Source: an uncultured Cohaesibacter sp. (lineage in GTDB: Bacteria > Pseudomonadota > Alphaproteobacteria > Rhizobiales > Cohaesibacteraceae). Taken from it: a stretch of DNA of 64,000 nucleotides. This document shows, one piece after another, positions 53,149 through 62,530 of the stretch. A program made the translations under genes and the position numbers. The number at the start of each line of letters is the position of its first letter. The stretch's first letter is position 1. Under the pieces are notes generated by a model that saw nothing but the letters and a program-made list of their open reading frames with translations, had not been told where the DNA came from and did no database searches. The stretch spans positions 248,001 through 312,000 of the forward strand of contig NZ_OY759867.1 of assembly GCF_963662805.1 (NCBI RefSeq). Reading direction: 5' to 3'.

Positions 53149-54239
53149 CAGACGGCCTCTTTCTTGTTCGTGCCGGGCTTGCTGGAAACAATCCGGATGC
53201 GATAGTGGATGAGCGTGTCGCAGGCGAGCACGTAGAAGAGCAGGATGCCCTGGAAGGCCTTGGACGTCTTCTCCGAGACGCCAAGCTCAACCTGAGCTGC
53301 CTCGCCGCCGATATAGGACAGAGCGAGCAGCAGGCCCGCGAGAATGACCCCGAGCGGGTTCAGGCGGCCAAGGAAGGCGACGATGATGGCGGTGAAGCCA
53401 TAACCGGGAGAAATGGTCGGACGAAGCTGGCCGATGGGGCCGGAGACCTCGATGATGCCCGCAAGACCGGCAAGGGCACCAGAGACAACGAAGGCGAAGA
53501 TGGTCATCCGCTCGCGCGAGAAGCCCGCAAACTTGCCAGCGCGCGGCGTCACGCCCAGCACCTTGATCTCGAAGCCCTTGAGCGTCCGGATGAAGAGAAC
53601 GAACACGGCGATTGCTGCGAGCACGGCGAACAATGCGCCGATATGCATGCGGCCACCGTCGATCAGGCTGGGGGCCGTTGCCGCGCTGCTGAACAGGCGA
53701 CTTTCTGGGAAATTGTAACCCTCGGGGTCTTTCCACGGGCCGCGTACCAGATAATCAAGGATCAGCAGTGCGACATAGGTCAGCATCAGGCTGGTCAGGA
53801 TCTCGTTGGCCCCGAAGCGGTTCTTGAGGACCGCCGGGATGTAGGCGAACAGCGCACCGCCTGCCGCACCGAATGCCATCATGATGGGAAAGACCAGCGG
53901 GTCCTGCCAGTCGGGCAGCAGAACCGGAAGGATGGAACCACAGATGGCGCCCACGGTGAATTGGCCTTCTGCGCCGATGTTCCAGTTGTTGGAGCGGTAG
54001 CAGATTGTGAGGCCGACGCCGATGAGAACCAGAGGCGAAGCCTTGACCACCAACTCCTGAAGGCTCCAAGGATCAAGCAGAGGCTCGACGAAATAGACGA
54101 ACAGCGCTCTTGCCGGATCAAAGCCCAACAGCGCGAAAATGACGGCACCGGTGATGACGGTCAGGAAAATAGCCAGAACCGGCGACAAGAGGGCCATGGT
54201 TTTTGACGAAGACTTGCGCTTCTGCAGTTCAAGATGCAT
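53148..54239 (-). CDS. BMP-type ABC transporter permease (YufP-like)
   Basis: Membrane protein of 363 residues: VKASPLVLIGVGLTICYRSN, NIGAEGQFTVGAICG and FVVSGALAGLAGIIEVSGPI identify the first permease of BMP importers. The ATG at 54239 has GGGAGG upstream and overlaps the ATPase stop by 11 bases. Confidence 0.9.
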   Translation of the reverse strand: MHLELQKRKSSSKTMALLSPVLAIFLTVITGAVIFALLGFDPARALFVYFVEPLLDPWSLQELVVKASPLVLIGVGLTICYRSNNWNIGAEGQFTVGAICGSILPVLLPDWQDPLVFPIMMAFGAAGGALFAYIPAVLKNRFGANEILTSLMLTYVALLILDYLVRGPWKDPEGYNFPESRLFSSAATAPSLIDGGRMHIGALFAVLAAIAVFVLFIRTLKGFEIKVLGVTPRAGKFAGFSRERMTIFAFVVSGALAGLAGIIEVSGPIGQLRPTISPGYGFTAIIVAFLGRLNPLGVILAGLLLALSYIGGEAAQVELGVSEKTSKAFQGILLFYVLACDTLIHYRIRIVSSKPGTNKKEAV

Positions 54240-55803
54240 GAGCACCTCCCGAGGTGGCGCTGTCTTTGCCTGCTGCGACGTGCGGGTCTTCCCCATGCAC
54301 ACCACCCATCAGAAGGCCGATTTTTTCAAGCGTCATGATTTCAGCCGGATCGGCTGGTGACAGGGTGCCCTTGTTAATCACCGCGATGCGGTCCGCGATC
54401 TCGAAGATCTCGTCGAGATCCTGCGAGATGACCAGCACGGCTGCTCCATCGCGGGCCAGATCGAGAAGGGATTGCCGGATGAGAGCCGCTGCGCCCGCAT
54501 CGACGCCCCATGTGGGCTGAGACACCACCAGAACGCTCGGATTGCGGTCGATCTCGCGGCCAACGACAAATTTCTGCAGGTTGCCACCCGAAAGACTGCC
54601 TGCCTGCGGGTCCGGCTCGCCCTTGCGGACGTCGAAGGTGTCCGAGATGCGTTTACCGATCACGCCCGCCTGGCGACGTTTGACGAACACGCCCTTGCGG
54701 GTCAGGCCCTTGTCGGAGCCGTGGCGGGTGAGTAGCACGTTTTCGGACAGGCTGAGCTGTGGCACCGCCGCATGACCTAGGCGCTCTTCGGGCACGAAAG
54801 CCGCGCCGAGATTGCGGCGTGCGGTGACATTCTTGAGGCCGACCGGCTCATCATTGATGACGATGGCGTCTGGCAGCACATCCCGTTCGCCGGACAGGGC
54901 GTCAAAGAGCTCGGACTGACCGTTACCGGCGATGCCCGCGATGGCGACCACCTCACCGCCCCTCACCTCAAGGGAGATATCCTTGAGCTCGACAGAGAAT
55001 GGCCCGGTGGCGACCAGATCGAGCCTGTCGAGACGCAGGCGTACCGGAGCGCGTGTCAGGTCGGGTTTGACCCGCTCGACGGCCTTAACGCTGGTGCCAA
55101 CCATGAGGGTTGCAAGAGAGGATGCTGTCTCCTCGGAGGGCGTGCAATGGGCCACCAGCTTGCCATGGCGCAGGATCGTTGCGGTGTCGCACATCTGCTG
55201 CACTTCTTCGAGGCGGTGGCTGATGTAGAGAATGGATTTGCCTTCAGAGGCTAGGCGTTCGAGGGTCTTGAACAGCAGTTCGGCTTCCTGCGGCGTCAGA
55301 ACCGAGGTCGGCTCATCCATGATGATGAGCTCCGGTTCCTGCAGCAGGCAGCGCACGATCTCGATGCGCTGACGCTCTCCGACTGACAGGTCGGCAACAA
55401 GGTTGCTTGCGGTCAGCGGCAGGCCATAATTGCGCGATACGGTTTCAATCTGCCGGGCCAGTTCGGACATTTTCTGTCCCTTGGGCAGAGCGAGCGCAAT
55501 ATTCTCGACGACGGTCAGGCTGTCGAACAGCGAGAAATGCTGGAACACCATGCCAATGCCGAGTTTGCGCGCTTCGGCGGGATCGGACAGGTTGACCGGC
55601 TGGCCCTTCCATAAAATCTGGCCCGCAGACGGAGCCAGCGAGCCATAGAGCATTTTGACAAGGGTCGATTTGCCCGCACCATTCTCGCCGAGCAGGGCGT
55701 GAATTTCGCCGGACTGGACCACCAGATCCACAGAGTCATTGGCGATGAGGCTTCCAAAGACTTTTGTGAGGCCTCTGGCCTCTAGGAGGGGCTCTGTTGT
55801 CAT
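54229..55803 (-). CDS. BMP-type ABC transporter ATP-binding protein (duplicated ATPase)
   Basis: A 524-residue protein with two nucleotide-binding domains. The first has GENGAGKSTLVKML, LSVGERQRIEIVRCL and IIMDEPTSVL; the second has GIAGNGQSELFDAL, LSGGNLQKFVVGREI and LVVSQPTWGVD, the degenerate Walker B typical of YufO/RbsA-type proteins. The ATG at 55803 gives a normal N-terminus; the upstream in-frame extension to 55929 looks non-coding. It is the first gene of the importer operon. Confidence 0.92.
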   Translation of the reverse strand: MTTEPLLEARGLTKVFGSLIANDSVDLVVQSGEIHALLGENGAGKSTLVKMLYGSLAPSAGQILWKGQPVNLSDPAEARKLGIGMVFQHFSLFDSLTVVENIALALPKGQKMSELARQIETVSRNYGLPLTASNLVADLSVGERQRIEIVRCLLQEPELIIMDEPTSVLTPQEAELLFKTLERLASEGKSILYISHRLEEVQQMCDTATILRHGKLVAHCTPSEETASSLATLMVGTSVKAVERVKPDLTRAPVRLRLDRLDLVATGPFSVELKDISLEVRGGEVVAIAGIAGNGQSELFDALSGERDVLPDAIVINDEPVGLKNVTARRNLGAAFVPEERLGHAAVPQLSLSENVLLTRHGSDKGLTRKGVFVKRRQAGVIGKRISDTFDVRKGEPDPQAGSLSGGNLQKFVVGREIDRNPSVLVVSQPTWGVDAGAAALIRQSLLDLARDGAAVLVISQDLDEIFEIADRIAVINKGTLSPADPAEIMTLEKIGLLMGGVHGEDPHVAAGKDSATSGGAHAS

Positions 55804-56178
55804 ATCGACCTGTTTGACACTGTTGAACTGGGCTGAACCGGCAGAACTGGCTACGGGTGCGTCGCGCCTGTTTTGACGGAAAATGACCCCTCGCATTGTT
55901 GCTTCAGGTCTGCCGTAAAACGGTGCCACTGTCCCCTGTGACGTTTCTCAAAGTCATGTTTAAGTGACATTTCAGCGACAATCCATATGGAACTCACGCA
56001 AGCTTGCAAAAATAATAAGCTTATGCCGACCTTTTGTGATCGCATTTTGGGCAAAGCGTTTAATTGTGCTCAATTGGTTATCAGTGCCCTATCGGGTGGT
56101 CTCAAAAGGAGAGTGATTGAACGCTATCCAGGAAATAAGGATTCTTGCAGTGGCTATAAATCAGTCACTGCGTTTGTT
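55804..56178. promoter_or_regulatory. Upstream region of the BMP importer with two HindIII-like palindromes
   Basis: No gene is visible. GCAAGCTTGC at 55998-56007 and ATAAGCTTAT at 56015-56024 are perfect ten-base palindromes whose centres are 17 bp apart, about 200 bases before the ATPase start. GCAGTGGCT at 56147-56155 and AGTCACTGC at 56163-56171 form a nine-pair hairpin just after the LysR stop that could end that message. Confidence 0.4.
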
Positions 56179-57081
56179 TCATTCGAAAAGGTTCGAGAAA
56201 AACTGATTGGCATGGGTCAGGAACATGGCCGGGGCCAGTTTGAGCTGTCGCTGCTGATGGGTGACGATGGTCAGGCGGTTGTGCTGCAGTTGCTCATCGG
56301 TTAGCGGCAGGAAGACGAGTTCTGACTGGTCAAGGGTGTCCGTGAGGCCGATCCGTGTCTGGAAGCAGATCCCGAGATCCCGCGCCGTGAGGCGGCGCAT
56401 CATGTGCAGGGTGCTGACTTCGGCAAAGACGGAGGGCTCGGTGTCCGTATCGGACAGGAGTTTGTCAATTGCCGTTCTGAGCGAGAGCCCTTTTGACGGC
56501 AGGATGATCGGGTATTGGAGGCAATCCTCAAAGGAGCAACTGGTCTTCTGCGTCAGTGGGTGTGCCTTGGGTGCGACGGCTCCGATCTCGAAGGCGTGCG
56601 AGTAGTTGCGGGCCAGCAGATCATCGTCCGGTGGATCGAAGGTGAAGCCGATGTCTGCCTCGGATTCGAGCACCTGACGGGCGATCTTGTCGGAATGGGT
56701 GACATGAATGCGCAATTGGATGTCGGGATAGGCCTTGCCGAAGGATGCTGCCAGATCGGACAGCAATTCTGTCGCGACACTCTCGACACTGGCGATGCGC
56801 ACGATACCGCGCTTGAGCCCCTTCAGGGCATCCAGCTCCGATGCTGTCTGTTCAAAGTCCCTTAGAACATGCGTGACATGGCGTAAGAGGATGTCGCCGG
56901 CAGGTGACAGTTGCAGGCGCCGCCCCACCCTTTCGAACAGCGGCAATCCGAGGCTGTCTTCAAGCCAGAGAATCTGCCGGTTGACAGCAGACGAGGCCAC
57001 ATTCAGTTCGCGGCTTGCTGCGCGAATGGCTCCATGCTCCGCGACGGCTGCGAAATAACGCAAGGCCGGGGAATATAACAA
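56179..57081 (-). CDS. LysR-type transcriptional regulator
   Basis: Regulator of about 300 residues: RYFAAVAEHGAIRAASREL then VASSAVNRQILWLEDSLGLP as winged helix, and GIVRIASVESVATELLSDLA as start of the effector domain. The start codon is uncertain. TTG at 57081 has no ribosome site, while AAGGAG at 57104-57109 is ideally spaced for an in-frame CTG at 57096, giving an N-terminus LDRARLLYSP. No ATG or GTG exists in between. The target is unknown; the BMP importer operon downstream is a candidate. Confidence 0.85.
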   Translation of the reverse strand: MLYSPALRYFAAVAEHGAIRAASRELNVASSAVNRQILWLEDSLGLPLFERVGRRLQLSPAGDILLRHVTHVLRDFEQTASELDALKGLKRGIVRIASVESVATELLSDLAASFGKAYPDIQLRIHVTHSDKIARQVLESEADIGFTFDPPDDDLLARNYSHAFEIGAVAPKAHPLTQKTSCSFEDCLQYPIILPSKGLSLRTAIDKLLSDTDTEPSVFAEVSTLHMMRRLTARDLGICFQTRIGLTDTLDQSELVFLPLTDEQLQHNRLTIVTHQQRQLKLAPAMFLTHANQFFSNLFE

Positions 57082-57254
57082 GCGTGCGCGATCCAGGATC
57101 TTGCTCCTTGGTCAATTTTGGTCTTGATTGAAGCTTGGCATATCCCATCGTTTGAAACAAGATCCGCATCATCGGGAATTGGCGGAAAAGACCTGATAAA
57201 TCATGCAACTTGCGCTGGTTTCGCAAGGGTCATCAGTCCGTCATGCATCTTTGC

Positions 57255-58016
57255 TCATCCCTCTTTGCTGTCTGCACTCAGTGCCAGCTTGCGTTTGCGC
57301 CGGGCATCAAGGGCGAAGATGTTGAGGATTTCGACCAGAACGGCAAAGCCCATCATCGCGTAGATATAGCCGCGCGGGATATGCAGGCCGAGCCCATCGC
57401 CGATGAGGGCAAAGCCGATCAGCATCAGGAAGGACAGCGCCAGCATCTTTGTGGTCTGGTGCTTTTCGATGAAGCGGGAGATCGGGCCGGATGCGGCATA
57501 CATGACGATCATGGCGATCACCATGGCGGCGATCATGATTTCGATATGCTGTGCCATGCCGATGGCCGTGACGATGGAGTCGATCGAGAAGACCAGATCG
57601 ATGATGAGGATCTGCAAAATAGCAGCGCCGAAGACCATCTCCGCCTTGCCTGTCCGGATCTTCGCCTCGTCGGACTTGGAGAATTCCAGTTCGAGATGGA
57701 TTTCGGCCAGCGCCTTGTAGATAAGGAACAGGCCGCCGACGATCATGATCAGGTCGCGCCAGGAAAAATCTAGATCGAAGAGCGAGAAGACCGGCTCAGT
57801 CAGGCCAATCAGCCAGCTGAGGGCGAACAGCAGTCCGATGCGGAAGACAAGCGCGAGCAGGATGCCGATGGCTCGGGCGCGCTGGGCCATATGGGCGGGC
57901 AGCTTGCTGACGAGAACCGAGATGAAGACGACATTGTCGATGCCGAGCACGATTTCCATCGCAGTCAGCGTCAGAAGGCTTGCCAGAATGGTCGGGTCGA
58001 GCAGATTGGGAAACAT
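57255..58016 (-). CDS. TerC-family integral membrane protein
   Basis: A 253-residue protein with about seven membrane segments. The TerC signatures TAMEIVLGIDNVVFISVL near residue 20 and LIIDLVFSIDSIVTAIGM near residue 140 carry the conserved acidic residues in the membrane. Recent work links TerC proteins to Mn(II) export; tellurite resistance is the historical name. It stands alone, with no ter genes nearby. Confidence 0.9.
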   Translation of the reverse strand: MFPNLLDPTILASLLTLTAMEIVLGIDNVVFISVLVSKLPAHMAQRARAIGILLALVFRIGLLFALSWLIGLTEPVFSLFDLDFSWRDLIMIVGGLFLIYKALAEIHLELEFSKSDEAKIRTGKAEMVFGAAILQILIIDLVFSIDSIVTAIGMAQHIEIMIAAMVIAMIVMYAASGPISRFIEKHQTTKMLALSFLMLIGFALIGDGLGLHIPRGYIYAMMGFAVLVEILNIFALDARRKRKLALSADSKEG

Positions 58017-58156
58017 GATGGTGTCCTGCTGAACGGGCCTGATAATCGGGTCTGAGGTCAGGGTCTCGCTCGCTAGTCCGGCATGGCTGTCTCGTGATCG
58101 CTCACAAAGAGCCGACCTGTCGGGTGATCACCAATGTAGGCGACTGCCCTATCCGA

Positions 58157-58858
58157 TCAAGAGGCGTTTGCCTGTTTCTTTCGCATGAACTGCAGCACCA
58201 TGCCGATGAAGAAGAAATAGGCACCGGTCAGGACGAGTACGATCTTGTCGAAAGAGGTCGCCTGCATGTCGGCCAGAATGACGCGCGCAGAGATGATCAG
58301 CCAAACAAAGGTCAGCGCGATGGAGATCCAGCGTAGCTTTCTCACGCGAACCGGATGAACGAAGTCGAGTGGGAAGAATTGCGCGGCGGCCAGAATGAGG
58401 ATCACGACACCCCCAAGGCCGACCGGAACCTCGAACAGGAAGAGATAGAAAATGACGCAGTTCCACACCGCGGGGAAGCCAAGGAAGGCGTTGCTCTCAG
58501 TCTTCATGCTGTCATCAGCAAAATAGAGACCACCGGTCAGCACGATGACGAAGGCGAGCAGATAGCCGTAGGGCTCGGGAAAATAGTTCGAATGCGCTAG
58601 CGCGAAAGCAGGAATGAAGACATAAGTGGCATAGTCGATGACGAAGTCGAGGCTCGACCCGTCCCAACTCGGGAACCGCTTCTTCAATTCGAAATGCCGT
58701 GCCAACGGCCCATCCACGGAGTCTACCACCTGTGCGGCGATGAGCCAGAGGAACATGTCGCTCCACTGCCGGTTTGCTGCCGAGATCGTTGCCAGAAGAG
58801 CAAAGCACCCGCCGGATGCCGTGAGAAAGTGAATGAGGAAGGCTAGTTTTTGGCGCAT
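58157..58858 (-). CDS. pcs: Phosphatidylcholine synthase
   Basis: Inner-membrane enzyme of 233 residues that joins CDP-diacylglycerol and choline. The CDP-alcohol phosphotransferase motif is seen as VDGPLARHFELKK then WDGSSLDFVIDY, with the longer spacing typical of Pcs. Around it are about eight hydrophobic segments. This enzyme is characteristic of rhizobia, Brucella and related bacteria that build phosphatidylcholine from host or environmental choline. Confidence 0.92.
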   Translation of the reverse strand: MRQKLAFLIHFLTASGGCFALLATISAANRQWSDMFLWLIAAQVVDSVDGPLARHFELKKRFPSWDGSSLDFVIDYATYVFIPAFALAHSNYFPEPYGYLLAFVIVLTGGLYFADDSMKTESNAFLGFPAVWNCVIFYLFLFEVPVGLGGVVILILAAAQFFPLDFVHPVRVRKLRWISIALTFVWLIISARVILADMQATSFDKIVLVLTGAYFFFIGMVLQFMRKKQANAS

Positions 58859-58906
58859 TTACTGTCTGACAGTTTCGTTTCTTGTGATCGTTGGCCCACA
58901 AGCGAG

Positions 58907-59902
58907 TTACAGGCCCAGCAGGGTTCGTCCGGCCGGAGAGATGGACAATACGAGCAGGCCCCAGAGGATCAGGAACAGGCCGATCCCTCTCGTGACCCAT
59001 GGGTTGGGGACGACCTTTTCGATCCCCATCAACAGTCCCAGAATGGCCATCCAGATGACATTCATGACGCCGACAGCAAACATCACAACCATGAGGGCCC
59101 AAGTGCATCCCGTGCAGAAGAAGCCCTGCTCAAGCCCCATGACATAGGGGCCGGCGATGGAACGAAAGTAGCCTTGCTCCGAACGTCGATTGAAATATGG
59201 AAATGGCAGTTGACAGCGCAAAAGGCAAGCCTGTTTTGCAGGTGTAAACTGGTAAAATCCCGCAAGTAGCAGGGTAGATGCGGAAAAAACCATAGATGCG
59301 GGGGCCATGACGGGGGACATGGTCTGGATTTCCGTCAGTGCCCATTGGGCGAGTGTGGCGACGAGGGCAAAGGTCACCCACACCGACAGATAGCCAAGGG
59401 TGAGCAACAGTACAGACCAGGCCCCTACCCGCTCGCCCTTTGCTTCGCGCACGCTGGCGTAGCTCTTGAGGATTGGTGCGGCGGTGGGCAACATCATGGC
59501 GATGGCCATCATCACCCACATGGCAAAGACGATGACAAGATCCTCAAATCCCCACGCGCCAAGGCTTGGCATGCCGAAATGACCAAGGGCTGCCGAGGGT
59601 GCGCAAACCGCAGCTATGAATGCGCGGGTGGTCGGATCAAGGCTCTCGAAGCCGTTGAAGACGTTGAAGGCAGACATCCCCGGCCCAAGCGCGCGCATGT
59701 CCATATCCGGCGCCATGTCGATGACCATGGCCACAAGGTAGGTCCAGGCAAACAGCGACGCGATGGCGATGGCGAGGAACAGGAAGATGCGTGGCTTTTT
59801 CTCGGCTCTTGCCAGATCGGGATGCTCGGCGCGAAAGCGTTTCATCTGCTCTTGCAGTTGCCGTGCATCGCTGGTGTCAAAGAAGTCGCTTAGGAATGTC
59901 AT
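58907..59902 (-). CDS. DUF2182 membrane protein
   Basis: A 331-residue polytopic membrane protein. Family features are WVMMAIAMMLPTAAPIL, FTPAKQACLLRCQLPF and FFCTGCTWALMVVMFAVGVM, with conserved cysteines and methionines that suggest metal binding. Function is unknown. It is 48 bases from the pcs start on the same strand, so the two may be co-transcribed. The start is ATG 59902 (MTFLSDFF) or the in-frame 59914. Confidence 0.85.
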   Translation of the reverse strand: MTFLSDFFDTSDARQLQEQMKRFRAEHPDLARAEKKPRIFLFLAIAIASLFAWTYLVAMVIDMAPDMDMRALGPGMSAFNVFNGFESLDPTTRAFIAAVCAPSAALGHFGMPSLGAWGFEDLVIVFAMWVMMAIAMMLPTAAPILKSYASVREAKGERVGAWSVLLLTLGYLSVWVTFALVATLAQWALTEIQTMSPVMAPASMVFSASTLLLAGFYQFTPAKQACLLRCQLPFPYFNRRSEQGYFRSIAGPYVMGLEQGFFCTGCTWALMVVMFAVGVMNVIWMAILGLLMGIEKVVPNPWVTRGIGLFLILWGLLVLSISPAGRTLLGL

Positions 59903-60092
59903 CCGCAGGGGCACCTCTGGCGTATCAAGAAGTCGTCAGTGCATATGCCGCAGTATCATGCAAAATCGCAAGTCATACAACGTAGTATGCGCTGGAATGT
60001 CTCAGAGAAACTGGGTATAGCCATTGCGGGCCGGTATCGCTAGAGCTTTTTCCGAAGGCTTCCATTCCCATCAAGACGATCAAGAGAGCAGA

Positions 60093-61328
60093 ATGAGCAA
60101 AGAGCGCGAAATTGACATTGCTGTCGTGGGCAGTGGCCCTGCGGGACATGTGGCGGCGATCCAGATGGCGCAACTGGGTTTTTCGACCGTGCTCATCGGT
60201 CCGGCACACAGTGGCACGGATGGACGCACGACGGCCCTGCTTGGCAGCTCGGCGAGCTATCTTGATGGGTTGGGATTGTGGGGTGGAGTCCGCACGCGAG
60301 GGCAGGCCTTGCGGGTGATGCGTCTCATCGATGATACAGGCCGTCTGTTCCGCGCTCCAACCACCGAATTTGACAGCTCCGAGATCGGACTTGAGGCCTT
60401 TGGCTATAACATCGACAACAATCGTCTCGTCGAAGCCCTGCATGAGGGGCTCAAGGCTGCGGACGGTGCCCTGTTGCAGGAAGACCAGCAGTTTGCCAGC
60501 GCGGTGACGCTCAATGAGGATCATGCGCGGATCGAGATGGCAGATGGTTCTGTCTGGCGTGCGCGCCTTGCCATTGCTGCTGATGGTCGTCGGTCACTGG
60601 TCAAGGAGGCCGCCGGGGTGGAAATGCGCAAGTGGAGTTATCCGCAAGCCGCATTGGTCGTCAATCTCTCTCATCCGTCCACCGGCCACGGCAACGCATC
60701 GACCGAGTTTCACACGCCGACCGGGCCTTTCACGCTGGTGCCCTATCGGGATGGCTTCACCTCCAGCCTCGTCTGTGTAGTAACGCCCGAGACTGCTGAA
60801 GAGCTGAAGCGGATGGACAAGGAAGCTCTCGCGCTTGAGCTTGAGCGGCGGGCCCATTCGATCTATGGCAGCTTCGAGCTAGTGAGCGAGCCTCAGATCT
60901 TCCCACTTGCCGGGATGGTCGCCAAGGGGTTCCACGGTATGCGCTCGGCGCTGATTGCCGAGAGCGCGCATGTTTTCCCGCCAATCGGCGCTCAGGGTCT
61001 CAATCTCAGTCTCAGGGACATCGGGGCCTTGGCAGAGGCTATCAAGGACCACGGCGGCAAGGGCGAATTGAGAGATCCGGGTAGCGAGGCAGTATTGTCG
61101 CATTACGGCAGTGCGCGGCTCAGTGATATCTGGTCTCGCACAGCGGGGGTTCACATGCTCAACATGTCGCTGCTCTCTTCCCTGCCCTTTGGACAAGGCG
61201 CAAGGACCGCCGGTCTTGCGCTTGCCAATATGGTACCGTCCTTGCGCAAGTTCATGATGAAGGCCGGGCTTGATGCACCGACGCGGATCGGCACTCTGGG
61301 TGATGCCCTGCGCAAGCAGGATCTCTGA
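60093..61328 (+). CDS. FAD-dependent hydroxylase, UbiH/COQ6 family
   Basis: Flavin monooxygenase of 411 residues. The dinucleotide-binding loop is VVGSGPAGHVAAIQMAQLG, the DG motif appears as AADGRRSLVKEAAG, and the second FAD motif as LIAESAHVFPPIGAQGLNLS. The family hydroxylates the ubiquinone ring; which position cannot be told from sequence. The ATG at 60093 gives a standard N-terminus. It is divergent from the DUF2182 gene. Confidence 0.87.
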   Translation: MSKEREIDIAVVGSGPAGHVAAIQMAQLGFSTVLIGPAHSGTDGRTTALLGSSASYLDGLGLWGGVRTRGQALRVMRLIDDTGRLFRAPTTEFDSSEIGLEAFGYNIDNNRLVEALHEGLKAADGALLQEDQQFASAVTLNEDHARIEMADGSVWRARLAIAADGRRSLVKEAAGVEMRKWSYPQAALVVNLSHPSTGHGNASTEFHTPTGPFTLVPYRDGFTSSLVCVVTPETAEELKRMDKEALALELERRAHSIYGSFELVSEPQIFPLAGMVAKGFHGMRSALIAESAHVFPPIGAQGLNLSLRDIGALAEAIKDHGGKGELRDPGSEAVLSHYGSARLSDIWSRTAGVHMLNMSLLSSLPFGQGARTAGLALANMVPSLRKFMMKAGLDAPTRIGTLGDALRKQDL

Positions 61329-61353
61329 TTGCCAGACAAAAGAGCGTCTCCGG

Positions 61354-62304
61354 TCAGACCGGCAACAGCCCTTGGGTGATGAGATAGAGGAAGAAGGTCA
61401 CGGTGACGACCGAGGCCAGCGTTCCCACCATCACGGTTGCTGACGCCCGCTCCACATAGGTTTTATATTGCTGGGCCACGATGAAGACGTTGGCCGCAGG
61501 TGGCAGACAGGCCATCAACACCGCCGTCTGTACCCACGCCTGAGGGATGCCGCCAATGGTCTCGAGCAGCACGAACAGCAGGAAGGGATGAAGCAGCAGC
61601 TTGATCGGCAACAGGATTGCCAGCTCTCCGGGAACGCGATTGAGTTTCCTCAGCCCCACATTCACCCCCATGGCAAACAGTGCACAGGGCGCGGCGGCAT
61701 TGGAGAGATATTGCAGCATGGTGTTGATCCAGTTTGGTGGCTGGATCTGAAAACCGGCGGCAATGACTGCAACGATGGTCGCGATGACAAAGGGATGCAG
61801 GAAAACCTTCTTGATCACAAGGACTGTAAGCTCGCGCCAGTTCTTGTCGTCCGTTCCCGCAAGGGCCATGAAGATCGGGATCAGGGTGAACAGCAGCATC
61901 GAATCAAAACAGAAGATCAGTGCGGTGGGCACCGTTGCTGCCGGTCCCAGAGCAGCGAGCGTCAGGCCCGGCCCCATGTAGCCGATGTTGGAGTAGCTTC
62001 CCGCCAGCCCCTGAATGGTTGCCTCGGCCATATTGCCGTTCGAGCGCCAGAGACCGAAGGCAAAGGCGAGTACGAACATCAGATAGGTTGTCGTTGTGGT
62101 CGCCATCACGAAGCTCCAGTTGCTCAGCTCTTCGAGTGGCGTACGGGAGATCAGGCGAAAGAAGAGTGACGGCAGAGCGATATAGACAACAAAGAAGTTG
62201 AGCCAGCTGAGACCGGATTCAGGCAGGTCTGCAATCTTGCCCGACAGGAAGCCCAGAAAGATCAGGCCGAAAAAGGGCAAGGCCAGGGTAAATACGTCGC
62301 TCAT
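61354..62304 (-). CDS. AEC-family transporter
   Basis: Auxin-efflux-carrier-type membrane protein of 316 residues with ten hydrophobic segments. FGLIFLGFLSGKIADLPESG at the N-terminus, GSYSNIGYMGPGLTLAALG in the middle and VLMACLPPAANVFIVAQQY near the C-terminus are typical. Bacterial relatives move malate, malonate or other carboxylates. It converges on the UbiH-family gene. Confidence 0.9.
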   Translation of the reverse strand: MSDVFTLALPFFGLIFLGFLSGKIADLPESGLSWLNFFVVYIALPSLFFRLISRTPLEELSNWSFVMATTTTTYLMFVLAFAFGLWRSNGNMAEATIQGLAGSYSNIGYMGPGLTLAALGPAATVPTALIFCFDSMLLFTLIPIFMALAGTDDKNWRELTVLVIKKVFLHPFVIATIVAVIAAGFQIQPPNWINTMLQYLSNAAAPCALFAMGVNVGLRKLNRVPGELAILLPIKLLLHPFLLFVLLETIGGIPQAWVQTAVLMACLPPAANVFIVAQQYKTYVERASATVMVGTLASVVTVTFFLYLITQGLLPV

Positions 62305-62530
62305 ATTCTATTCGACTCGGAACTTGATGGACATGGCTCGGTCTACTCGCAAAGAAGGGGAGAAGCCAGTCTGTTGCGCTCGAGAGGGGCCAGTCTTTCA
62401 AAGCTTTTGACAATATGCAACGAAACCTTGGTTCACATCCGCCCAACCTGTCCACATTCGTCGTTGCGCTTTGAGGTCTGTGCCATTAAACGAGTGGTTG
62501 CCTGCCTTTGAATGGACCTAGCGAGCATCA

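Noticed and set aside
58017..58156. Possible yybP-ykoY manganese riboswitch ahead of terC
   Set aside because: GAGACC occurs once, but the conserved GGGGAGTAGC core is not present in the right order, so I could not support it. A covariance-model scan would decide.
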